Below are positions 1-10,700 of a stretch of 20,352 nucleotides of DNA, piece by piece. Under the pieces are notes generated by a model. That model was not told the DNA's origin. It worked only from the letters and a program-made list of their open reading frames with translations, and made no database searches. The stretch's first letter is position 1. Each line of letters starts with the position of its first letter. The translations under genes and the position numbers were made by a program. This DNA is from Plakobranchus ocellatus (Eukaryota > Mollusca > Gastropoda > Plakobranchidae): NCBI GenBank assembly GCA_019648995.1, contig BLXT01000847.1:1746219-1766570 (forward strand), given 5' to 3'.

Positions 1-1547
1 CCATTTTCAAATCAATGCTGTTTAGCAGTGCGTTCACTGATGATGCTGAAATTTGCGCTCCAAGTGTACAATATGCTGTTTACTGCTTTTTAAAGTATTG
101 ACTAGGTTAAAAGTTATGATCATTTTCAGGTTACTTTCCGAACTTCCCTCATAATTCTACCCAGGGCGTGAAAGGTTATACCACTGAACTTCAGAGGTAC
201 TGTCGTTTTCAAGTTGACAGGTAGAGAGGTCAAGTTCTCATGATGCCCATGGGATAAATTTTTTTTTATAAGAGCCCTGATTGCAAGTCTCTGTATCAGT
301 ACTCTAATAAATCGTTTTGGTCTGATAGCTTCTGTCCTACTATAAGCTTTGTTAGCCTCATAGTGCTAGTGACTTGGACCGCAAGCAATGAATTACCAAA
401 AGTGCTTTGGAATTATTGCTGTTTACAGACAACAGAATCTTACAAAAACTGTTAAAAATCGTTTTCATTTTATTTGGATATTCCACTGCAGGCATCATAT
501 ATATATCTCAACTTGACAATCATCATAACTTTATCATAATTATTATGATTATCATCTTTACCCCCATAAGACAATTAATTTTAGAAGACTTTCATTGTCA
601 CACTTTTTTCCAGTTTGGGTTGTTCAATTTGAAAAAAAATTACATCAGTCGGCCAAGTAGTGCCCTTTACATTTTTTTTACTGCTTCAGACAAATAAAGG
701 ATATGAGAAAAACATAAAAAGTTTGGCAAAAAATAAGCTGGTATGCAAATATGACGAAAAATTAGGAAAACATTTTGCCTAACAGGGTGTCCCCTCCTTT
801 TAAATTTTAACAAGGAAGAAGAATCACTGAAAGTGCATATGTAGTTACTCTGTTTCATCATCAATTCTTCAGTCGGTGTGCCTTAGTAGAGCACAGATAT
901 TCCACCTGCCTATCCTGTTCCATCCCCTCTTTCCAGGTCTTGCCAATCTTTTCATCAGTGCCCCAGTCTTGCATCTCCATGTGTTCTTTGATCTTCCCTG
1001 GATCCCCAGAGGTTTCATCTCAAAACTCTTTTTTTCTATATTGTTTGGTCTTGAATCAGTGTGTATCCTATCCATGTCCAATTCCTTCTTGCCATCTCAA
1101 TTTTTATTGGATCTTGTTGTGATTTTTTTGTGCTGTTCCTTTGTGGTTGCTTTATGATACCATCTGATCTTTAATCTTTAACAGAAATATCTATTGAGAA
1201 AGACTTGCAGCGTATTCTTTTTTTGATAGAATTTTCTTTTTTTATTTGAAAAAAAAAATTGTTTTAGTGATGATTTGTTTTGGAATTAAGATTGAGAGTG
1301 GATTTAAAAAAAAAAAAAAAATATAAACATTTCTTAAAATAGAGTTATTCTCTCTCCCCTCATATCTTGTTGTGCTTTATTTCTTTTGTTGGAAGATTTG
1401 TGCATGATACTTTTAAGAATGCAAAAGTCATTCAATGTGACACTGACAAGTTTTGTTTTGTTTTTTAAAGAAATGCCTTAGAATTAGGCTTTTCTGCCCG
1501 AAGTAAATGCTTTTTTTTTATTTCAATATTTTTTCACACAAAATCAG
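1..1547 (+). other. Intron of CSTF2 (3' part)
   Basis: No exon resembling the first RRM half (SVFVGNIPY-type RNP2) is visible, so the intron extends beyond the window start. Apart from the LINE remnant at about 869-1113 it holds only AT-rich unique sequence and homopolymer runs. Short ORFs here have no recognisable content. Confidence 0.7.
869..1113 (-). pseudogene. Non-LTR retrotransposon RT C-terminal tail, frameshifted
   Basis: Read on the minus strand, one frame gives PIKIEMARRNWTWIGYTLI (about 1113-1057), which fits the RRxWxWIGHxLR motif after the reverse transcriptase domain of many animal LINEs. After a frameshift and in-frame stops, a second frame gives FEMKPLGIQGRSKNTWR and later RLARPGKRGWNRIGRWNICA then LL (to about 880). 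These match the usual order ALRWxPxGxRGRPKxTWRR ... W..V.ALC. The spacing before the last block is a few residues short, implying a deletion. The remnant is dead, antisense to CSTF2 and intronic. LINE membership is well supported by the ordered motifs; the clade is not assigned. Confidence 0.7.
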
Positions 1548-1752
1548 ATTAGTGTATGACAGAGAGACTGGGAAACCCAAGGGCTATGGCTTTTGTGAAT
1601 ACCAGGATACAGACACAGCTCAGAGTGCAATGCGCAATCTTAATAATTATGATTTTAATGGAAGGCCCCTGAGAGTAGGTGTGGCTGCTGGTGAGCAAAA
1701 TAAAGATGAAGGCAAATCAATGCAGCAAGCTTTGGGTGGTCAAGTAGTGGAG
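1548..1752 (+). CDS. CSTF2: CSTF2 exon: second half of RRM
   Basis: Acceptor TTTTTTCACACAAAATCAG before 1548; donor GAG|GTAATT after 1752. The first base completes a codon (expected Arg), then [21 protein letters not shown]1 (K-G-Y-G-F-C-E-Y) with its aromatic RNA-stacking residues is intact. After the last beta strand comes the RRM C-terminal helix region, [13 protein letters not shown], which caps the RNA surface in CstF-64. The usual RVDNAA at the end of that strand reads RVGVAA here. The intron position, just after the beta-2 'VSFR' in the RRM, matches what I recall for vertebrate CSTF2. Ends in phase 0. Confidence 0.95.
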
Positions 1753-4700
1753 GTAATTCTTTAAGTGTTTTATCTCTTATGCCTGTAGGGTGAAAACTAA
1801 ACCAATGTTTAAAAGTTCATATGTGAATATCTCTCACCCTCATTAATGCCGTAAAAGGTGTTAGCTGTACAATCTGTTTTTAATCAAACTAATTGTTTTA
1901 AGTTTCCCAAAAGTGAAAAAAAATGTTTCTTGAACGTTTTTTGCTTTACCAAAGTAATAGTAACAAATCAGTTCTGCATGGACAAAGTGGAACAAAATGA
2001 GCAACAAAACCTTTCTATTTATGAAATATGGTTCTTATGGAAATGGCTGCCATCTGGAATTTCCATCAATATAAATGGAAATATATATTCGTGCCACAAA
2101 ATGAAAGGTCTACATCACTGAGATGTAATCAAACTTTTAAAAGTAAAGAAATAAAGAAGTAAAAAATTTCAGATGTTTTATGTACAGAAAGCCTTATATA
2201 TCATGTCTGTGAAAAGTTCTCCAACAGAGAAGTAAATATTTTTCTCCCTTTTGATTAATGATATTCATTCAAATCAGTCAAGTTTGCTGCTGAGCTTAAG
2301 AATGATAATTTCTTTACAACCATATAATTTTTTTTAAATATAAAATTATATTTTCCATGGACATTTCAAAATTAATATTTTTTGGAAAAGTAAAAAAAAA
2401 AAACAACTGATATCTTTATCCAATATTTATTTCTACAAAACCAAGTGAAATTTTATGGAAAGTCCAAATAAATTGTCCAGCCCCAAATATTTATTTGAGG
2501 ATTATTATCATTTTGCATTTATATTCAATGATGCTGAAGAGCTGAAGGCAATTTTCATCAACTATAGACCATTTTAAAATTTAACCCCCAATAATGTTGC
2601 TACCTGCAGAAATAATTTCAATAAAAACAAAAAATAACACCTTAATTATACCCTTGGATTATAGCAGAAATGACAACTTGATAAGCACTCTTGTCTTGAA
2701 TTTCCTTTGTGTGCATAATTCTAAGTCTGGCCATTTTTGTTTTCAAAGCAGGCCAATGTTCTAGATGCATGAGTGAAGATTGTCCAAGATTTTACAAGGT
2801 CAATAACTTCCCAGAGTGCCTTGTTATGTAAGCCATAAAAGAAATTTTCTATCTGCAGTCCCCTTATGGAGAACCAGTAGAACCAGAGAAAGCCCCAGAA
2901 GCCATTTCTAAAGCAGTTGCCAGCCTTCCTCCAGAGCAGATGTTTGAGTTGATGAAGCAGATGAAGGTAGGAGCTCATATTTGAGTAGCTGCAAGCATGC
3001 CAGCATTCCATTTTTGGCTGGGAAAAATTCTGGTGAACACCATAAATTCCATTTTCTACGCAGCTCTGTTAAAATCTTGAAATAGTCTTGGTGGATGGAG
3101 GAAAGAAAAGCCTTTGTTTTCCCTTTCGATCATCCAGTATCAGCAACGGTGGTATACTATTTACGATCTATATGGTATTGAATATCTTCTGTTATCCATA
3201 TTGCATAAAATTATTTACAAATGCTGCGCAAGAGGAATAATGTAACCCTTTCTTGACATGCCATAATACTATGTGTACCTGGGTACATGAACCCAACTCC
3301 ATCAGACATGCCTACTGTTCAGGACAATCTGGATTTGTTCCAGAAATTCACCTGAATATGACCTGTGATCGGCAAATCTTGTGTTTTTGGACAAAACCCT
3401 GGTAACAAGCATAGAATTTTTGTTTTCAATTTTGAACAAGCACATATAAACTAAAGATTATGATTGTTAAGAAGTACTTCTGATTATTTTTGTGCCATAT
3501 TTCATTATTTTTAATCATGGCGTTGTAAGTCCATGCTTAATTTTATCCTCAATATTTGTTTCACCAGCTGTGTATCCAAAACAACCCAAATGAAGCTAGA
3601 AATATGTTGCTTCAGAATCCTCAATTGGCTTATGCTCTTCTGCAAGCTCAGATTGTCATGAAAATTGTGGACCCACAAGTAGCAATGGTAACTCTCAGTT
3701 GTCAACATTTTAGTTATTTACAGAAAATACATTTGAAATCTTCTTACTCATGTTTCTCTTGGATTTTCCAATCTATGAATTATAATTTACTATTTTGGAA
3801 ATGATATTTTCTTCTAGTGCGTGGGTAGACCATTTCCTTTATCAAAAGATGTTTTGGAGGAATTAGTGTGGAATGCATAAAATGTGAACATTTAGAAGCT
3901 TTGGTATGAATAATCTGAAATCGTAAGTCATTTACGAAATGTCACTCCCAATGTAGAATTTTGCGTCCAGAGCGCTGCTTTAGCTGGCAAATGTTCTCTG
4001 GGAAGGCAGACCTGGCCGCCTCTTATCAGTGCTTTATCAGTCCCTAGAGACTGACTAACTTTCAGTCAGCCATAAGCCATGCATGGCAAACAAACAATTT
4101 GTAATCTACTTTTTTATTTGTTGATATGCAATAATATAAAAGATATAACACAACATTACTGGTATGCTTTACCTTTAGTTAATATTCTAAATGATAAGGC
4201 CACGGCAGGCATATGAAATCCAGAATTAATTTCTGAATTTATTATTCTCCACCATACAATAACCTAATGGGAAGTACACAGTAGGAAAAATGTGAAATTT
4301 GTTCTCACTCTCTCACATGCTCATTAACCACATTATACCTCTGAAAAAATCAGAAGTGTATTTTGCTCTATAATGCTAATGATTTCCATGAACTAAAATT
4401 AGCTTACCCTTAAAAATAGGGTAATATTTACGATTTTGTAAAACCTCAAGTAAAAGTTTTTAAAACAATCTCTCAAGAAAAGTGGGTTGAATGATTTGCT
4501 TTACACAGGATTTATTTCAGCTGCTATGATAGAAAGCTTTTAAGAGTGATTAAGTTTACATAATGTTGAGTTATAATCACAAGATTGAAAGCCTTTTATC
4601 TTTTAGCATATGTATGATTGCTGATTGAATTAAATCCCTTCATTATTTCAAAAATTTTTAGTGAGTTAGCTTTAAGACCATCTTACTTTAGACGCATTAT

Positions 4701-7700
4701 ATTTAGGGCGTTCTAATTTATCAAGTCTTAATGTATAAAAGTATTTCTTTTGTACTGGTGAGTTTTGTGCCGTTACCATTGTAATCACAATTGCAACAAA
4801 GCAGCAAAACAATGATTGGCAATTGTGAAAATAAAACTTGCGTCAGGCTTCGGCTACCTGCATTTCAGGGTCAGTTACCCCAGCCTGTGACCTGGTCACA
4901 GAAACGGACCTAACTCAGCCTCTAACTAAAATATCCCTGGTATTACGTCATACACTGTCCTTTGTTTGTTTAATTACATGATGAGGGGAAAAAATTTACA
5001 TCAGAAGTTGGCAGCACTCAAGAAATGCATTCAGAATATTGAATTATCCAGACTGAAGGGTGGACTTATCCATTTTTTCTTTCTATTAATAGCATTTTGA
5101 ATTAATAATTTCTTTTATTACATATTTAACTGCTAAATTATGAGTTTCAATGAAAAAATGAGTTAACTTTCTATAGAATATGGAGATGATTTTGATTTTT
5201 GTTTTCTCTCATAGTCCATGTTGTATAGAGATACTACTCAGCCCCAGATTACTATGAGTACAACCAGCATAGGACCCAGGGTAAGTATTTTGTTACCAAT
5301 ATTAAATCTTTTATGAGGATTGATTGGGAAATGTATTGTTCATGTTTCCATTGCCTGGGAAAGCTTTTCAAAGCTTTTTGTTTTTCATAGGTGGGGCAAA
5401 GTCAAAGGGAATATAATTTTGAATCGAAGTCTCTTATGAAACAGTTTAGTTTGCTAAATTCAAATTTTTTAATATTTACTTATTTTTTCAGACCAGACAA
5501 AGCAACTCTCTCATACACACCACTTATTTCTATTTTAAATAGTCTAACAGAGCACATGGCTGGATCAGCCCTTCAAATAAATTATTCAAGAAACATCATC
5601 AATAATTAAAACATTAAGCATGCTATAATTGTTTTGCCATTTAACACAAAACATCATTTAAATCATAGAAATGGTGCACAGTGCATTATTATTGCATACA
5701 TGGTTTTCTTTCTGTTGTATTTTGATTCTTTTAGATTCCTATGTCAAAGCCTCAGAATATGATGGGATTAAGACGACCTCCAGGTAAATCAAAAAGATGA
5801 AATTGATGCATAACAGTTTCTCTCTCCCTCTCTCAACCTCCCCCCCCCCCAGTGATCTTTCATTTTGTTACTTGTCAAATTTATTCTTTTTCACATTCGT
5901 TTAATTTAGAAAAAAAAATGCTACATGAGAGCTGGCACTGACAGTAAAGCAGCACAGGATGTAATGATAGTTCATTTTTATCCTACAGCATGTATAGTTC
6001 AGATTCTTGCTCGTTTCATCGTGTAATAATAAATTTGATTGTCATCATATCAATAAAATGATCTCTGAATTCGATAGATTTTTTTATGGGGTGTTCCACA
6101 AACAAAAAATCAGAATGTCCCAAAAACATACAATTTTCAGCTGCAACAAATATACATATATTATATATATCAAACGAAAGAAAATTTAATGCTGAATTCA
6201 AATTTTAAACTCTCTTGACCTAGAGAGCCTTTTTTTTCAAGTTACAGTCAAAAAATGTACCTTACTTCTCATCCCAGATAGGTTTTTTTAAATAACCATT
6301 TTCCTCACTACTCCATCATTCTTTGAGCATATATGTTCTCACAGAAGCAATTAAATGCAATAAAAACATTCACGACAATGTGTTTGTGTAAATGGAGCAT
6401 CTCGCACTGCGTGTGTCAGTGTTCGTGATATCCGCAAATAGGCCTAGTTTGTTGCAATCGTCCTACATATGCACTTTTTGTGTGTCTGTGTGTCAGTTAA
6501 CCCAGTCACACTTGTTTAGGCCTGTTTTTTGATAAACCGTCAAAGTATATCGCTTTACTTATGATTGCTACAGTGTTTTCACACAATAACTGTTGGATAT
6601 GTGTTTAACTGACTTAAATAATTATTTTATCGACGTAATTGAGGCGAAAGCGTGTCATGGATAGCGTTTTTGCGATCTTCGAAAGTCTAGATCTACACTG
6701 CGATAGCGTACTCTTAAAGTGTACACCAGACGACACATATGACAAATTTAAGGCTATACATACTTTAAAGCGATGTTTGGGAATATCTTTCACTGTGAAA
6801 TCAACGATTCTGATAGATTTAATTTGCACACAAAAAAGGATGATGGAACACTGCTTGTATGAAGAGTACAGGTTACCTAAAGTGAAAGTGCATATGTCCA
6901 ACGGAAGCGTCACGCTACTAGTGCGCATGCATTGTATGGCTCCACCACTTAAAAATCATAAAATTAGCGCCAAACATGGTATGTTCCAATAGGTACAACC
7001 CCATTTGAGTTTGACACAAAAAATATTTGGCAGAAACCGATTTTAAGTGCTTATATCGAAAGCTTATAATTTGTGCTTCGTGACGAAGCACAAGACGCTG
7101 GCGTCTTAGATTTCTCAGCCCTCATGTGAGTCATCAGTAAACATCGGAACTCCCTGATTATGTTTAAAAAGTAACAAATAACTTGAACAATGTGTTGAAA
7201 GAGCCACCTATTTTCCCAATTTTAGAGCAGTGAGACGTCCCGAATGAATGTATATTAAAAAATAGGATATTGTGTTGTTTTTTGGAGGTTTGCACATTTT
7301 CTTGTTAGAGTAGTTTAATTACATTTTCATGGACACACATATAAAAAAAAAAAGTAATTATTTTATTTAGTTAATCAAGTAATTGACGTAGAAATTAGCA
7401 TCTGCTATTTCAGACCTGTTTGTGGAACACGCCTTATTCTAAGAATTTTGGTACAAAATTTATAGTTGTACCTCAATAATTAATGATTTTATGAATTTTT
7501 AAAATAATTAATTTTGTGTGACATTTGACATAGTACGCAGAAAACTTCAAGAAAAAGAACTAATATACAGAAATAAACAAAACATTTAATGATGCACACA
7601 AAAAAAATCTTAACAAAGAGAGGCTTTTCAACTTTTGGTATTCTTTTTTTTTTTCTTTCAAGAGCACACAATAAAAATTAGACAGACTCTCTGCATTGCA

Positions 7701-10700
7701 TTTTCAGATCTCAGGATTAGATCTCTAGTTCACCCAAAATCGCTACTGTGATATAAATCCGTTGATTAAACAACCTGTTCTTGTTAATTTCTACTTTCTT
7801 GTATGATCTTAGGTTTTAAAAACATGCAAGCATTTCTGATCCATCCATTTTCATTCTGCAAGTCCAAAATACCGATCCTTTTACAAGTATTTAGAGCCTA
7901 GTAGTCGACTCTGACTGGGCCAAGGACTTGACAAAAAATAGACACAGAGGGGTCGATATAATTGCAAATGCAGTTAGCGCCATAGTTTGGATTAGTTTTG
8001 AACTTTGAGATGTTTTAGAGAAATTTGATGGGCTTTCTTATGGTATAACTTTAGTCATGTTTTTGAAGAAAATCCTTCAATTTTTATCAAAAATGGAAAA
8101 GAAATGGGAATTTTAATACTTATACACTATGGAACCAAATGAAAGTTATACAAAAATAAAGCTTAATTTCTTGAGCTTTCAACACAGCCAGAAGTGGATT
8201 AGCACAAAGCATAGTGTAAACGATACTCGAGCTTGAAGAGAGGGGAGGTTGCCTTCTCATGCTTCTAGCTGCTGAAAATCACATTATGGGAGTTGACTTT
8301 AAAAATTGAAAAAATAGTAATAATCCACAGATTAAAATCAAACTATAACCTACTTGTGCAGGAAGAATAGATCTTTATTTTTATGTGCAGTTTATAAACT
8401 ATAAACATAGAAGCTGAAACAAAAATGCATCCACAAATTGAAAGTTAGGATTTTTCAATGAAAACTGCTGACGGCCGATTTTGGCCACCTAGTAGTAGTA
8501 GTATTTTTTCTTCAGCTAAAAACTGCAGTTTAGATCAATTCCTCCGCGTTCTTCACAAGTTTGTGTTTTTTAAACTCTATTATCAACAGGAGTGCCTGGA
8601 CCAATGATGGGAATGGGTGCACCTCCTATGCCTGCACCACCTAGGCCAGATATGATGATGATACGACCTGGAGCTTCACCAGGTGAGAATAAACCATATA
8701 ATGTCTTTGGTTTTTTTATCCCTGCTTCTTTTAAGGAAAGATTATTTTTTTAAAAAACGAAGGATTTATAGCAAGGAAAAAAGAAAGAGACTCTCTTTCT
8801 TGTAGTTTTCCAGTTGATTTTCCAACAAGTTTGATTGATTGCTAGGGAGAAAAATAGGATAAGAGGTGTAGAGGTTGAATATGTACTTTTCAACTTAGTT
8901 TTTTTTTTTTTTTCTTTGAATATGAGCAACTTTTATTCTTGTGCTTTCCACAATGAAATAAGATTTTGGCATGCAAAATCTAAATACATGTACATTTAGG
9001 GGCCGTCTGTTCAATCGTTGATTGTCCATTACATTTTAATTGATAGGCGATTTGTATTTTCTATGTAAATTATATGTAGGATAAGAATGGTGTATGTTCA
9101 ATCCTCAACTTTTTTTTTTTAATTATTAAAGAAAAAATACTTTAAAAAAGGAAAAAATAGGGATGTATTTTTTTAAACATCTGTTGTTCTTTTGTTTTGT
9201 TCACAATGAAATAAGATCCCTAACGCTAAATCACAAGTACATGTAGATTTAGGGACCCTTGTGTTGTTCTATGATTGTCCACTATATTTTAATTGATAGG
9301 GATTTATATTTCTGTTATATCAATTTTACAAGATAATCTTCCTTGATGTAAATTTGGTGCTTTTTTTCCATGTCCAAATAAAGGCTTGCCTATAAGGTTG
9401 GTTGGTTTAAAAAAAAATAAAATCGGGAGTGCAAGTACATTGCTATCCTCAATTGTGACTTTTATCATAAAGATTAGAGGGCAAGATTAACGCTTAATTT
9501 TTTTTTTTTTATCTTGAAAGAAGTAGATATCAATTTAAACAAAATCATATTCCAAACTGTGTACTTTATCAGAAATGCCATGGTCAGTGATGAATATAAT
9601 TCATATATCCTACAAATGTTTTACTATGGCTTGAAGAATTTGAATTGAAATAATTGTAATAATAATAATTGTAAGAAATTTTCTCTTTGTTTGATGGTTG
9701 AAATCTTGTACAATGTTTAGGCCAATCCTTTTCCTATTGCCTTGTCACAAAGAAGTTTTAAAGAAAATGTAATAAAATTCAACATGACAACTTTTAAAAC
9801 AATGCAAAAATTAATCTTGGCTTTTTCTAGTTCTTATCATTTTAAATCTATCAGAAAGAAGTTCAGTTAGTCTTAAATAGGTGACAAACTGGCCCTGATT
9901 TGAAATCATTTTTCTTTTTTTTTTTTCCAGGCGATATGGGAGAGGGTCGATTCCCATTAACGAGTAATGTATCTAGCATACCTACAGGTCAGGGATTGCC
10001 AGGAGCACTTGTGTCAGGCTCAAGGCCAGGACCTGTCCCGGTATGTAAATACAGAGAAGAGAAAATGTTTCTGAATATACAGGTTTTCATGTTCATTTAA
10101 AGGAAAGGCCAGTTAAGATAAATTTGCTTAACAGAGTCTTCCCTAGCTAACCAGGGTCATAACCAAGACACAGCCCATCTGTGCTGAGGCAGCCTTACTT
10201 CCTTTCTGTGCAGATAGGCCTGTCTCCTGATGGAATTAAACATACTTCGCATTTCCTTGTTGGAGCAGATTCCTTAATGGTTGGCGCTATAGAAGTTAAT
10301 TTGTTTTTTTTCCTGTGGCAGTCTGTGCTGTCCAATAATTGTTTTGCCAGTTGTAATATGAACTCCAGCTGGCTGTATGATTAATGCTTGTACCCTCATC
10401 AAGTTCGTCAAATGTGTCGATGCCCTTCTCCATTATTCATTTTTTTTTTTTGTCAGAGCTGTCATACATTAACTTCTGATCACCTCCCTTCAAGTATGCA
10501 TTATAGGAATGCACCACTAAGGCTTGATAACAGACTTTTTGAGTTCTGCAGTTACATTTTGTTGTATTGATACAATCATCTGTGTGTGCGGAGGAGAGGC
10601 AATAGACTTAGTTTTTTAATCAATATGTCTTATGCACATCAATAGACCTCCTTTTTATCATGATGTCTTACTCTTATGCACATCAGATTTTCCTGAACCT

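Larger units (their letters stand above)
5784..8589 (+). other. CSTF2 intron (2.8 kb)
   Basis: Starts with a CT-rich tract and a C11 run (5840-5850) ending in AG, a decoy-like acceptor. Holds the possible inverted-repeat element at 6085-7436. From 7437 to 8589 the sequence is AT-rich with no recognisable feature. Confidence 0.8.

Noticed and set aside
36..48. C/D snoRNA-like TGATGA followed by CTGA
   Set aside because: The boxes are only a few bases apart, far too close for a C/D snoRNA. No convincing intronic snoRNA was seen elsewhere by eye.
876..1157. 93-codon + strand open frame
   Set aside because: It is the antisense shadow of the minus-strand LINE remnant.
5784..5851. CT tract and C11 ending in AG as an alternative acceptor
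   Set aside because: It lies within 70 bases of the donor at 5784 and would leave an implausibly short intron; the true partner at 8590 fits phase and content.
10214..10384. Possible extra CSTF2 exon after a good acceptor at 10213
   Set aside because: Every donor-like GT I checked in its open frame leaves the wrong phase for 13283, and the residues are not linker-like.
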